From Candidatus Gastranaerophilales bacterium (GTDB lineage Bacteria > Cyanobacteriota > Vampirovibrionia > Gastranaerophilales > Gastranaerophilaceae): 64,000 bases of DNA. The DNA is taken from the NCBI GenBank assembly GCA_944327255.1, contig CALVHA010000005.1, forward strand, positions 45,864 to 109,863. The letters are read 5' to 3'. The notes below the pieces were generated by a model, which saw nothing but the letters and a program-made list of their open reading frames with translations, did not search any database and was not told the DNA's origin. The translations under genes and the position numbers were made by a program. Within the stretch, counting starts at the first letter, position 1. Every line of letters starts with the position of its first letter. Shown piece after piece: positions 8,396 through 18,024 of this stretch.

Positions 8396-9586
8396 ATGCC
8401 GGAATTAGCAAGAAATTACGAAGAACGCTACTACTATAAGGAAGACATTCATTATAATAGACACCGAACAGTAACACGTGAAAATTACACAAGACCTGCT
8501 GTTCCTCATATCAAAAGAAAACCTCTTCCAAAAAGAAATGATGCCCAAATTAAAAGGAATCAACTTATATCAAGATGTATTTCTTGGTCTGTAATGCTTT
8601 GTATCGGGTTATTTATATTGCCGACAGGATTTAAAAATGTAACGGGTGCAATGTTTTCAAAAACTCCTTATTCTTCTGTAAAAACGGATTATAGAGAACT
8701 TGTTTATCCTACCCATAATTATTTATACAACAGTTTATTCCTTGATGAATTATATCTCAGTGGTGCGGAAACCAAAAAACCTGCAATGATTCAGTTAAAT
8801 GAAGGGAAAGAGCTAACCGATTTAGAGAATCAGATAAAAAATATAATGCCTATGTATCCTTCAATACACCCTTCAGTATTTGTATGGGATTACGAAACAG
8901 GAAATTATGTAGATATTAATGGTTCTGAAATTTTCTCAGCAGCAAGCATTATCAAAATTCCAGTTTTATTACAATTATTCAGATCAATTGAAAACAATCA
9001 AATTTCATTATATGACGAAATGCCTCTAACGGAATATTACCGTTCCGGAGGGTCAGGTAATTTACAATTTAAAGCAGCAAATTCAACATACACATTAGAT
9101 CAGCTTGCCCGTATAATGATTACAGATTCAGATAATTCAGCGACCAATATGATTATGTCAAAAATCGGCTCCATGACAGATGTAAATCAGGGAATCAGAG
9201 ACTGGGGACTTAAACATACACAAGTAAATAATTGGCTCCCGGATCTTACTGGAACAAACTTTACCACTGTAAGAGATCTTGCAACTATGTTATATAACAT
9301 TGAAAATCCCGATTTCTTATCAATGGAATCAAGAGAAAAAATATTTGATTACTTGGGGCATGTAAAAAATAACAGGTTAATCCAGGCCGGATTAGGGCAG
9401 GGCGCTTCTTTCCTCCACAAAACAGGAGATATAGGCAAAATGCTTGGAGATGCAGGGATTGTATTCACTCCTAACGGTAAAAAATATATAGTTGTAATAC
9501 TGGCAAACAGACCTTACAACTCTCCTGCTGGAAAAGATTTTATTGTGAAAGCTTCAGGAATTATCTATAATTATATGGCCAGATAA
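8396..9586 (+). CDS. Membrane-anchored class A beta-lactamase-like serine hydrolase
   Basis: A 396-residue protein with a basic cytoplasmic N-terminus, one membrane segment (about 58-78) and an extracytoplasmic beta-lactamase-fold domain. The three PBP/beta-lactamase motifs are present: SIIK (184-187), SDN (245-247) and KTG (342-344). I cannot find a clear omega-loop ExxLN motif; the corresponding stretch reads NNWLPDLTGTNFTTVRDLA. It could therefore be a slow beta-lactamase, a DD-peptidase or an esterase. Start supported by GAGGAGATTAGTTGG. The gene is monocistronic, after the fabZ terminator. Confidence 0.82.
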   Translation: MPELARNYEERYYYKEDIHYNRHRTVTRENYTRPAVPHIKRKPLPKRNDAQIKRNQLISRCISWSVMLCIGLFILPTGFKNVTGAMFSKTPYSSVKTDYRELVYPTHNYLYNSLFLDELYLSGAETKKPAMIQLNEGKELTDLENQIKNIMPMYPSIHPSVFVWDYETGNYVDINGSEIFSAASIIKIPVLLQLFRSIENNQISLYDEMPLTEYYRSGGSGNLQFKAANSTYTLDQLARIMITDSDNSATNMIMSKIGSMTDVNQGIRDWGLKHTQVNNWLPDLTGTNFTTVRDLATMLYNIENPDFLSMESREKIFDYLGHVKNNRLIQAGLGQGASFLHKTGDIGKMLGDAGIVFTPNGKKYIVVILANRPYNSPAGKDFIVKASGIIYNYMAR

Positions 9587-9591
9587 CTTCG

Positions 9592-11034
9592 TTACACGGC
9601 TTGTTTAGGCTTATTTTGAGACATTTTTGCTCTAAGTTTGCTTTCTATTTCTTCTCTAACCTGATAATTTTTATTATCTTTATCTATAAATCTCCAAGCA
9701 ACCATCATCCCAGGCAAAAGAACACCCAAGAAACCGATACATGCACCGATATTTTTTAGTGTCGCACTTCTATTGAGTTTGCTTGTCTTTTTCAAATATT
9801 CCTTTAAAAATTTCATTTCTTCCTGAGGTGTGAATTCATATTTTTTCCCCTGAGCTTCTACCGTATTTTTAGCTTTTTCAGAGGCAGTTCTTATATATTC
9901 TTCACCTTTTTCATACAACAGAACAAGCTTGTCTTTGAGAGCCACAACCTCATCAGGATCAATGAATTTTCTGTTATCAATTGAATCAGTTCCCTTAACT
10001 GTTTTGGCTATATCACATTTTTTAGCCATTTTAACAATAAGATTATCAGGATTTGTATTGACAAATTCATAGATCTCAGCCGCAGTAGGATTTCCTGCAG
10101 GAAACTGATGAATGTCTTTCATAATATTTTTACCGAGAACCGCCTTTTTAAGAGAGAATGATTCAATAACTCTTGCATCAAGATTAATCGGAATATTGTG
10201 TTTTTTAAGCGATTGATTTTCAAGCATTTTCTTAATTCTTGCACCGGCAAAATACATAAAGAACCAAAAGAAGCCCTCCTTAATAGTGTAATTAAACAAT
10301 TCCTGTTTATTCTGTGATTTTGCAAGTCTTTCGGCCGTAATAGAACCATCTACAATCATAAGATTTTTTACAGGTGAAAACATAAAGTCTTGAATATTAA
10401 AACCACCTGTAAAATTAGTCTTTTTATCTTTCTTATTTGACTTTATTTTACTAAATACTTTTGGAGTTCTGTCTACCTGCGTCTTAACCGAAGACATACG
10501 TTTAGCTTCTTTTTCATAAAATTCTTTTGTAATCTTCTCTTCTCTATATTTCTGTCTAAAATCTGTCAACAAACCGTAAGAAATTATTGTAAGAAGTGTT
10601 GATCCGACAAATTTTCCAAAAGATAAACCTTTAAACAGTTTTTGTTTATCAGTAATTTTTTCAAGACTGTTTGCAATCTGCTTAACTTTTTTATTATTCT
10701 TATATTTTTCATCATGAAGTTTTGCAAACTTTTTAGCTTTTTCAAAAACATCCTTATCCCTAAGGACCCTAACGTCAACACCTGCATCAAAACCTAAAGG
10801 TTTAAACAATGTTAAATCCAAACCTTTTTTAAAAACAGGGATACCAAACAACCATATAGCCTGAGAACCAAACTCATCAATAAATCTGTCCTGACTTTCT
10901 GCATCTTTACCTGTAACATAAGATCCAGCAGTAAGTCCAAGACCGTTAGCCGTATCTTTAATAGCCATAGGGACTAAAGAATCATTATTGCCTAATACTG
11001 AATATATTTTACTCGCTGAAATCGGGGATATCAT
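9592..11034 (-). CDS. Uncharacterised membrane-associated protein (480 aa)
   Basis: No known family recognised. It has hydrophobic segments near residues 85-100 and 145-165 (FVGSTLLTIISYGLLTDF), a possible one around 245-260 (FFWFFMYFAGARI), and a clear C-terminal one (IGACIGFLGVLLPGMMVAW), with long Lys-rich charged stretches between. The pattern suggests a membrane protein with large cytoplasmic parts. Start supported by GAGAGGAAAAGGAAACTATA. It has a long, structured 5' leader containing a 27-codon ORF. It ends 5 bp from the convergent beta-lactamase-like gene. Confidence 0.75.
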   Translation of the reverse strand: MISPISASKIYSVLGNNDSLVPMAIKDTANGLGLTAGSYVTGKDAESQDRFIDEFGSQAIWLFGIPVFKKGLDLTLFKPLGFDAGVDVRVLRDKDVFEKAKKFAKLHDEKYKNNKKVKQIANSLEKITDKQKLFKGLSFGKFVGSTLLTIISYGLLTDFRQKYREEKITKEFYEKEAKRMSSVKTQVDRTPKVFSKIKSNKKDKKTNFTGGFNIQDFMFSPVKNLMIVDGSITAERLAKSQNKQELFNYTIKEGFFWFFMYFAGARIKKMLENQSLKKHNIPINLDARVIESFSLKKAVLGKNIMKDIHQFPAGNPTAAEIYEFVNTNPDNLIVKMAKKCDIAKTVKGTDSIDNRKFIDPDEVVALKDKLVLLYEKGEEYIRTASEKAKNTVEAQGKKYEFTPQEEMKFLKEYLKKTSKLNRSATLKNIGACIGFLGVLLPGMMVAWRFIDKDNKNYQVREEIESKLRAKMSQNKPKQAV

Positions 11035-11065
11035 TATAGTTTCCTTTTCCTCTCAATTATGTACT

Positions 11066-11149
11066 CTACAAGCCCCAAATTAAATTCATTAATCTGACGA
11101 TAGGGGTATTCGCCTTAATAATTGAATATCGTCGGAAATTATGTTTCAT
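11066..11149 (-). CDS. Possible leader peptide (27 aa)
   Basis: MKHNFRRYSIIKANTPIVRL continues seven more residues to a TAG. AAAGG lies 8 nt before the ATG, and the frame sits 31 nt upstream of the 480-aa gene on the same strand. The mRNA over it contains an inverted repeat, GACGATATTC ... GAATACCCCTATCGTC. It is basic then hydrophobic, and could be a translated regulatory leader or a small membrane protein. No homologue known to me. Confidence 0.4.
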   Translation of the reverse strand: MKHNFRRYSIIKANTPIVRLMNLIWGL

Positions 11150-11461
11150 AGTACTACCTTTCACTTATTTTTTAAAACCTGTAATTCTTATAAATTGCTA
11201 TTTTTAATTGTACTTTTAACGTTTTTTAACAAAAAGAAGACCTTTTTATTAAAAAAGGCCTTGTTTATGATTTTATTTTTCAACAACATACGTAAGTGTC
11301 TTATTTTATAAACAAGCCCTTTTATTACTTACTATACGTCGGTATTGAATTGTCTTTTTCATCGCCTGTCTATCATAATTAAAAAAAAGTGTTTTGTAAA
11401 GAGTTTATTGCAAAAATATTATAAGATTGGTAAAATTAGTTTATATAAAGGGAGTAGGGAA
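11150..11461. promoter_or_regulatory. Divergent intergenic region with hairpin at 11237-11262
   Basis: This gap separates two divergent genes and must hold promoters for both. A hairpin (AAGACCTTTTT / AAAAAGGCCTT with one G-U pair) sits in the middle. A CTTTTTG run follows it on the minus strand, which is odd because no minus-strand gene lies upstream. It may end a short transcript or be structural. No coding frame longer than 40 codons stands out here. Confidence 0.4.
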
Positions 11462-13618
11462 ATGTTATTATTTTTTATATCACTGGCATTAGTTGCTTTA
11501 ACTTCATTTTTTATAACATCAATACTAGAAAAAAAAGAATTTATAAAAGCATTCATATATTTCTTCATTATAATGTTTGCCCAAGTTGTACTGGTATTTG
11601 AAATCTTATCTCTGCTTACGGCAATATCCAGCACAGGCATACTTATACTTAATATTCTTTTTACAATTCTTGCCGGAATATTCTGGTACAAAAAAGGAAA
11701 ACCCTTTCCGGAATTTGACTTTAAACCGTTTTTTAATAAAGTGTTTAATACTTTAAAAAGAGACAAGTTTCTTTTGATATTAGGAATATCTTTTATTTTT
11801 ATGTGCCTTGTGTCACTATTCCTGATAAGTATCATGCCAGTGGTAAATCCTGATGCTGAAGCCTATCATACGGTAAGAAGCCTTTTCTGGATAAGCAACG
11901 GAAATCTAAACCATTTTGACATAGGTGATATCAGGAATCTTCCAATGCCTATTAATTCGGAAATTCTTTATGCATGGATTCTAATTCTTGTAAAAAAACA
12001 GGTATGGTTTGGGATATACCCGTTTATAGGTTTTATGCTGGCTTTAACGTCATTATACGGAATAATGACATATATTAAAATACCTGAAAGGAAAAAGCTA
12101 TGGGCTTTACTTATTATGTCATCTTTTCCTTCGGTAATTGTCCAAATATCTGGAACTGAAACTGATATTATTATTTCAGGATTGGTTCTTTCCAGCATAT
12201 ATTTATACTGGAATTCATTAAAAAATGAAAAAAATTCAACGATATTTATGTCGGCACTATCTTATGCACTGGCAATAGGAACCAAAACTCCTTCTATTAT
12301 GCTTATTCCGCCGGTTGGACTCTGGATGATAGGAATGTCTTATTACTATAAGAAAAAAGAATTTTATAAACCATTCTTAAAATTTCTCGGTTTTGGAATA
12401 ATCAATTTTACCTTATTTTCAGCATATAATTATATATTAAATTTTATAAATTACGGAAACATTGCAGGACAAAAAGAATTTTTAAATGCGCACCAGAACT
12501 TATACGGAATAAAGGGAATGTGTGCAAATTTTATCAAGCATATATTTTTATTCTTCGATTTTTCAGGGTTCAAATGGAACAACGTGCTTGGTCCACATAT
12601 TGTTGATTTAAAAAATATTGTTTTAAATACTATAGGACTTGGAGAAATTCCAGATGGAGTCCATTCTAAATCCCCTGATTATGTTAACGGTGGACTACTT
12701 GAACCTCTAATGGGACTAGGAATCCTTGGATTTATGGCATTCCTACCAGCATGGATAAGTTCTTTTGTTGTTCCATTATTCACGAAGAAAAAAAGAGATT
12801 GGTTAATTGGTTCATTCGGACTTATTTTACTGGGTGGGATAATCTGTATGTCTTTAGAAATTATGTTTATGACATTTAACATAAGATTTTTGACATCATT
12901 CTGTGTAATTGCAACACCTGTGTTGGTCTATTCTTATCCGAGAAAAAATAAGTTTTTCAAAGTTATTATAACATTGTTTGCTCTTTATGGACTTCTTTTA
13001 ATTTCCACGCACTTATGGGCAAGACCTGCAGGGAAAATATTCGGTTATTTGAGAAAGGGGGCTACAATATCAGAAGTTCGTGAAATCGCTAAATGTTCTC
13101 TATTTTTCAGAAGTCTACCAAAAAATCCGGTAAAACTTAATGAATCATGTAAAATGGAAAGTAAAATAAGATCTTTCGATAAAAGGAATCGTATATTATA
13201 TTTTTCAAATAACAGTGAAACAATTTTCATTATAAAAATGCTCCAGTTTGAAGGATATCATGTTGATTTTGGGCTTCTGGAAAATATAAATAATATAGAT
13301 TTATCAAAATATAATATGCTGATAATACTAAAAGATAAACAACTGGTTACAACACTATACAATCATGATCGCAGCTACTATTCTCCGACAACAGGGGTAA
13401 ATTGCGTCTACACAAATTTAGAAGATGGCTTATATATTCCTGAACGAGATAAAATTCCTTATATAATAAAATGTCAGGCACTACCTGTATTTTATAATAC
13501 AAATGGATTCAGGCTTTATACAACAATGGAAACAACTTTAAGACAAAATAAAGATGCTTATACAATAGAATATATGTTCTATGAAAATATCAACAATCCA
13601 ATAATTAAACAAAAGTAA
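11462..13618 (+). CDS. Multi-pass membrane protein, GT-C glycosyltransferase-like
   Basis: A 718-residue protein with about a dozen hydrophobic segments and a soluble C-terminal tail of about 180 aa. The start at 11462 (MLLFFISLALVALTS) is preferred over an upstream in-frame start because AAAGGGAGTAGGGA precedes it. In the first half an acidic motif (MPVVNPDAEAYHTVRS) follows a membrane segment, in the place where GT-C polyprenyl-phosphate-sugar transferases carry catalytic acids. I infer an envelope glycosyltransferase; donor and acceptor are unknown. It could instead be a DUF2079 or DUF6056-like membrane protein. Confidence 0.6.
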   Translation: MLLFFISLALVALTSFFITSILEKKEFIKAFIYFFIIMFAQVVLVFEILSLLTAISSTGILILNILFTILAGIFWYKKGKPFPEFDFKPFFNKVFNTLKRDKFLLILGISFIFMCLVSLFLISIMPVVNPDAEAYHTVRSLFWISNGNLNHFDIGDIRNLPMPINSEILYAWILILVKKQVWFGIYPFIGFMLALTSLYGIMTYIKIPERKKLWALLIMSSFPSVIVQISGTETDIIISGLVLSSIYLYWNSLKNEKNSTIFMSALSYALAIGTKTPSIMLIPPVGLWMIGMSYYYKKKEFYKPFLKFLGFGIINFTLFSAYNYILNFINYGNIAGQKEFLNAHQNLYGIKGMCANFIKHIFLFFDFSGFKWNNVLGPHIVDLKNIVLNTIGLGEIPDGVHSKSPDYVNGGLLEPLMGLGILGFMAFLPAWISSFVVPLFTKKKRDWLIGSFGLILLGGIICMSLEIMFMTFNIRFLTSFCVIATPVLVYSYPRKNKFFKVIITLFALYGLLLISTHLWARPAGKIFGYLRKGATISEVREIAKCSLFFRSLPKNPVKLNESCKMESKIRSFDKRNRILYFSNNSETIFIIKMLQFEGYHVDFGLLENINNIDLSKYNMLIILKDKQLVTTLYNHDRSYYSPTTGVNCVYTNLEDGLYIPERDKIPYIIKCQALPVFYNTNGFRLYTTMETTLRQNKDAYTIEYMFYENINNPIIKQK

Positions 13619-13697
13619 CAATTTTGAAAAATTAAAGCAATATTTTCCTCTGATAATTTTTTATATAATATATAAAGATTTTTAGGGGAATTTTTTT

Positions 13698-14366
13698 ATG
13701 AAAATAAATTTCAGAGGATTAAATACAGCTTTCAAAAAACTTATTCCTTCTACAAAGAATTCGGCGACGAACAAAGCAGAAAAGGAACTTTTTTGTCATC
13801 AATACTGGAAAGAAATGACAGATAAAGGAATTGTCAAGCAAACAATGGCAAAAAGTGTATCTTTACACGAATATCTTAACGGGATTAATCATCATTTGAT
13901 AAAAAGCCCATACCCGAAACAAATGGATGAAGAGCTTATAAACTTAACAATAACACCCCGCCAAATGATTACCAAAAGTGATATTGAATTTAAAAACCTG
14001 AAACCTTTGAAAAATAATTTAACCGTATTCAGGTGCATAGGGGAAAAACCGGATTTTTTCTCCGAATACAAATTATACCAGAAAAGATTAAATATTAAAA
14101 GAAACGAAATTATAGATATGAAAGAATATGCCTATGCTACATCTGACTTACAATACGCAAGATGTTACCTTCCAAATGATAAAGGGATTATCTATCAGAT
14201 TGAAATTCCAAAAGGAGCAAAAGTATCTATAAAAGGTTTTGGAATGAATAATGAAATATTATTCCCAAGAAGCTCAAAGTTCAAATGCACAGGGACCGAA
14301 CATATAAAAAACAAGACTGAAGATTATCTTAAGGTCAATCTTGAATATATTTTACCTGATACATAA
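13698..14366 (+). CDS. Probable ADP-ribosyltransferase-fold protein
   Basis: 222 residues. The C-terminal half carries the spaced signature of R-S-E type mono-ADP-ribosyltransferases: R112 in LTVFRCIGE, a YATSDL segment (T148-S149) after a variable linker, and E186 in NNEILFPRSSKFKCTG, the usual ExE strand with Asn in place of the first acid. The N-terminal 90 residues are helical and unrecognised. No signal peptide. Such proteins are often secreted effectors or toxins. No immunity gene is recognisable next to it. Promoter-like TATAATATATAA and AGGGGAA lie upstream, so it is probably transcribed alone. Confidence 0.65.
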   Translation: MKINFRGLNTAFKKLIPSTKNSATNKAEKELFCHQYWKEMTDKGIVKQTMAKSVSLHEYLNGINHHLIKSPYPKQMDEELINLTITPRQMITKSDIEFKNLKPLKNNLTVFRCIGEKPDFFSEYKLYQKRLNIKRNEIIDMKEYAYATSDLQYARCYLPNDKGIIYQIEIPKGAKVSIKGFGMNNEILFPRSSKFKCTGTEHIKNKTEDYLKVNLEYILPDT

Positions 14367-14369
14367 TAA

Positions 14370-14397
14370 AAAACGGGAAGAAAGCTCCCGTTTTCTA
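14370..14397. terminator. Bidirectional terminator
   Basis: AAAACGGGA / TCCCGTTTT lies between two convergent genes, with A/T runs on both sides, so it can serve the ART-like gene and the ACT-domain gene. Confidence 0.85.
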
Positions 14398-14676
14398 CTA
14401 TATATTATGCATCTTATCAACAATTTCTTTACGCTGAACCCAAACTTCCATTCCAAGTTCATCTCCAGACTTAATAAGGGCATCTTTGATTTCTTTAAAT
14501 GAATACTTTGATTTTTCAATATTACCCAAAAGAAACATCACAAAATGTCCCTGCATAAGAGTCTGTTTAATATCTTCAATATTCACTTCGTATTCAGCCA
14601 AAACTGTTGTAACCTTTGAAACAATACCAATTTTATCAATACCTTGAACGGTAACTATAATTTGATGTTCTGACAT
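14398..14676 (-). CDS. ACT-domain protein (UPF0237 type)
   Basis: 92 residues, essentially one ACT domain: IIVTVQGIDKIGIVSKVTTVL then VNIEDIKQTLMQGHFVMFLL. This matches the GcvR/UPF0237 group of small amino-acid-sensing regulators. It starts 3 bp after the stop of the alanine symporter gene, so the two are co-transcribed and probably translationally coupled. That hints at amino-acid-responsive control linked to transport (inference). Confidence 0.88.
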   Translation of the reverse strand: MSEHQIIVTVQGIDKIGIVSKVTTVLAEYEVNIEDIKQTLMQGHFVMFLLGNIEKSKYSFKEIKDALIKSGDELGMEVWVQRKEIVDKMHNI

Positions 14677-14679
14677 AAC

Positions 14680-16224
14680 TTATTTATCCCCTTCTACTAT
14701 AACAGGCTCAGCAACAATCCAATCTTTGTTAATTAAAGTCCCGACCTTATGTTTACGACAATATTCAACTAAATCTTTCTTAATTTCCGGTGCAAGAATA
14801 TACATGGTGATTATATTTGGAATAGCCATAGCCATCATCATTGCATCAGTTAAGTTAATAACAGAATTAACGTTTAAAACAGAACCTACAACGGTAAAAG
14901 CACAGAAAATCAACTGAAAAGTAAGTGTTCGCCGTTTCCCTTCACCGACAAGAAAATTCCATGCTTTTTGAGCATAATAAGCCCAAGAAAGAATTGTTGT
15001 AACCGCAAACAAAACAACGATTACCGCCAATACATATGGGAACCAGCTGAATACTGTCGAAAAAGCCTTAGAAGTAAGCTGAATTCCAGTTGCCTCACCA
15101 ACTCCTACGTATGAATTTGTAATAATAATTAAAGTAGCAGTAAGCATACAAATAAGAGCTGTAAACAGTGGTTCTGTCAAAGAAACAAATCCTAATGAAA
15201 TAGGCTCTTTAGTCTGCGCAGTGGCATATGCAATAGGAGCAGATCCAGTACCAGCTTCATTTGTCTGAACAGACCTTCTTAAGCCTGCAATTATAACACC
15301 GACGATCCCGCCGTATATTGCATCTGGATGGAAGGCCTGATGAACAATTACACCAATTGCATGTGGCAAATGATGAAAATTCCATATAATAACAATTAAA
15401 CCTGATAATATATACAGCACACACATAAACGGGATAACTTTTTCAGCAACTTTTGCGATCTGCTTAATTCCACCAATAACAATAATCCCCAAAACAACAG
15501 CAGTGATAAGCCCTACAAGCCACATTTTATCACCCATAAAACCGTCAGCACCACCTGTAACATTAACTACCTGCTGCGCAGTTTGATTAATTTGTATCAT
15601 ATTTCCGCCTGCAATCCCGGAACCAATACAAAGAATAGCAAATATAACAGACAAAGGTTGTCCGAGCCATCTCATTTTTTTACGGGTTAAACCATGTGCC
15701 ATATAATGCATTGGACCACCTGAAATTGAACCATCCAAATTAAAACGTCTGTATTTAATAGCAAGTGCAGCTTCCACAAACTTTAAAGCCATTCCAAGAA
15801 TTGCACCTACAAAAATCCAAAATACAGCTCCAGGTCCCCCTATTGAGATAGATAATGCAACCCCTGCTATACTTCCCAAGCCTACAGTACCAGATAACGC
15901 AGTCATCAAAGATTGAAGAGGAGAAACCTCCCCACCACCATCATTACTTTTTTCAGCCGGTTTTTGCAATATTTGAATTGAATGTTTCAATCCCCAAAAA
16001 GCTATACCTCTTAAATAAAAAGAGAAGAACAAACCTCCAATTAAAACCCACAAGATTACAATTGGAATTTGCGTTCCGCTTATACTAACAGGAGTAAACA
16101 CAATACCGGATACAAAATCCGATACAGGGGTTAAGTATTTGTCTAACACCGCATCAATACTCATTGCATTTGCACTTTGCATTGTAATAAACATTGTCAA
16201 AAGTGCAGTTAAAAATTTGTTCAT
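14680..16224 (-). CDS. Sodium:alanine symporter (AGCS family)
   Basis: A 514-residue inner-membrane Na+-coupled amino acid carrier with about ten membrane segments. Family motifs: GTVGLGSIAGVALSISIGGPG (GTVGTGNIAGVA in most members), GGPMHYM, and TNEAGTGSAPIAYATAQT. An N-terminal signal-like segment (MNKFLTALLTMFITMQSANA) is common in the family. Substrate, alanine or glycine, cannot be told from sequence. Starts an operon with the ACT protein. Confidence 0.93.
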   Translation of the reverse strand: MNKFLTALLTMFITMQSANAMSIDAVLDKYLTPVSDFVSGIVFTPVSISGTQIPIVILWVLIGGLFFSFYLRGIAFWGLKHSIQILQKPAEKSNDGGGEVSPLQSLMTALSGTVGLGSIAGVALSISIGGPGAVFWIFVGAILGMALKFVEAALAIKYRRFNLDGSISGGPMHYMAHGLTRKKMRWLGQPLSVIFAILCIGSGIAGGNMIQINQTAQQVVNVTGGADGFMGDKMWLVGLITAVVLGIIVIGGIKQIAKVAEKVIPFMCVLYILSGLIVIIWNFHHLPHAIGVIVHQAFHPDAIYGGIVGVIIAGLRRSVQTNEAGTGSAPIAYATAQTKEPISLGFVSLTEPLFTALICMLTATLIIITNSYVGVGEATGIQLTSKAFSTVFSWFPYVLAVIVVLFAVTTILSWAYYAQKAWNFLVGEGKRRTLTFQLIFCAFTVVGSVLNVNSVINLTDAMMMAMAIPNIITMYILAPEIKKDLVEYCRKHKVGTLINKDWIVAEPVIVEGDK

Positions 16225-16344
16225 CTACTATCCTTTCAATTATTTGATAATTTAACCCAAACATAAGGGAAACCAACATTACAATAGTAGCAAAAACAAA
16301 AGTCACGGCTTTAAATTGTTAAAAAAACGTTACTTAAAAACGAA

Positions 16345-18018
16345 TTATTTTTTTGAATTATCCAACAAGGCATTTTTACCTCTAAGTTTTCTATGATAAG
16401 TTATCGCAAACCTATGAGCTTCATCCCTTATTCGCTGTATAAGATATAATGCAGCAGAGTCTCTTGGAAGAAGAATAGATTTAGACTGATTTGGTAAAAA
16501 AACTTCTTCCTGACGTTTTGCCAAACTTACAAAATCAATATTAGTAATACCCATTTCTTCAACAATCTGCATAACACTCGAAAGTTGGCCTTTTCCACCA
16601 TCGATAATAATTAAATCTGGTTTATCCCAATTTTTTTCTCCCAAATGTGAAAGGCGTCGAGTTAAAACTTCTTTCATAGAAAGGAAATCGTCAGGTTTTC
16701 CTTCTGTAGAACGAATTTTAAACTTTTTATACTCTGATTTTTTAGGCAATCCGTTTATAAATGTAACCATTGAGGCAACTGTATTTGTTCCCTGAATATG
16801 CGAAATATCATAACATTCCATTCTGTGAGGAAAATTTTTAAGTTTTAGTTTTTCAGCAAGATAAGCCCCGATTTCGTTAAAATCTTCGTTAATTTTAACC
16901 ATTTTTTTTATTTTTGCATTATCTAGTACCACTCGGGCATTTTTATCCGCAAGCATTTGAAGTTCTTTCCCTTGAGCAGACTTTCCATAGCTTATTTTTA
17001 CTTTTTTCCCTGAAATTATATTAAGCCACTCCTCATATAGAGCTTTTTCTCCAACAGCCTCAAGTTCATTTGAAACAATTCTGTCAGGGAATTCCAAAGA
17101 AAGAGTATTATAATATTCTTTAAAAAATGTTGCAAAAAATTCTGCTCTGTCTTCTGTTTCAATGTCGTAAGTAAAATCTTTTTTATCTATTAATCTGCCT
17201 TCACGTATCATAAGAATAACAATAGCAAAAATTCCATCCTCACTTAACATTGAAATGATATCTTCATTAAGTTTTGTATTTTCGTATACAACTTTTTGTT
17301 TTTCAAGTGTTTTCTTCAAATCAATATAACTATCACGGAGTCTTGCCGCCTTTTCAAACTGTTCACTCTGCGCATATTTTTGCATCTGCTCTTGCAGTTG
17401 GACCATCAGTTCGGACTGTTTACCCGATAAAAATAATTCAGCCTGTTTTACTAAATTTTTATATTCTTCACTGGTCACAAGATTTTGACATGGAGCAACA
17501 CAACGTCCTATTTGATAATACAGACAAGGTCTGTCTTTAAATTTAGGAGTTTTACATTGTTTTAAAGGGAAGATTTTTTTCAAAAAATCAAGAGTAGAAT
17601 ACATTGCCCTGACGTCAGTATAAGGTCCATAATAACGGCCTTTTTCAGGATTCATATTTTTCTTGCGGACAACAAGTATTCTTGGGAAATCTTCATCTGT
17701 AACAAGAAAATAAGGATATTTTTTATCATCCTTTAGTAATATATTATATTTAGGTTTATGCTTCTTTATTAAATGGCTCTCAAGAATAAGTGCTTCAACT
17801 TCCGTATTTGTAATAATATACTCCAAACGCTCTATTTGAGATACCAAAACCTGGACTTTAACACTATCATGATGTTTTTTATTAAAGTAGCTTAACACAC
17901 GACGTTTTAGAATTTTGGCCTTACCAACATAAATTATTTCATTATCCTTATTGTAATAAATATAACATCCAGGAAGGGAAGGCAAAAGTTTTAATGTCTG
18001 CTTCAAATTCTCGTTCAT
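16345..18018 (-). CDS. uvrC: Excinuclease ABC subunit C, lacking the C-terminal HhH domain
   Basis: Dual-incision nuclease of nucleotide excision repair. The start at 18018 (MNENLKQTLKLLPSLPGCY) fits the family; an upstream in-frame ATG at 18066 lies beyond the promoter. Domains: GIY-YIG nuclease (about 12-90, GCYIYY / IYVGKAKILKRR), Cys-containing loop (KQCKTPKFKDRPCLYYQIGRC), UVR motif (about 200-235), and RNase H-like 5' nuclease (CYDISHIQG, IIDGGKGQLSS). The protein stops at YHRKLRGKNALLDNSKK after 557 residues, where other UvrC proteins continue with about 50-60 residues of tandem helix-hairpin-helix. No leftover HhH coding sequence follows the stop. Confidence 0.95.
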   Translation of the reverse strand: MNENLKQTLKLLPSLPGCYIYYNKDNEIIYVGKAKILKRRVLSYFNKKHHDSVKVQVLVSQIERLEYIITNTEVEALILESHLIKKHKPKYNILLKDDKKYPYFLVTDEDFPRILVVRKKNMNPEKGRYYGPYTDVRAMYSTLDFLKKIFPLKQCKTPKFKDRPCLYYQIGRCVAPCQNLVTSEEYKNLVKQAELFLSGKQSELMVQLQEQMQKYAQSEQFEKAARLRDSYIDLKKTLEKQKVVYENTKLNEDIISMLSEDGIFAIVILMIREGRLIDKKDFTYDIETEDRAEFFATFFKEYYNTLSLEFPDRIVSNELEAVGEKALYEEWLNIISGKKVKISYGKSAQGKELQMLADKNARVVLDNAKIKKMVKINEDFNEIGAYLAEKLKLKNFPHRMECYDISHIQGTNTVASMVTFINGLPKKSEYKKFKIRSTEGKPDDFLSMKEVLTRRLSHLGEKNWDKPDLIIIDGGKGQLSSVMQIVEEMGITNIDFVSLAKRQEEVFLPNQSKSILLPRDSAALYLIQRIRDEAHRFAITYHRKLRGKNALLDNSKK

Positions 18019-18024
18019 ATTCTT

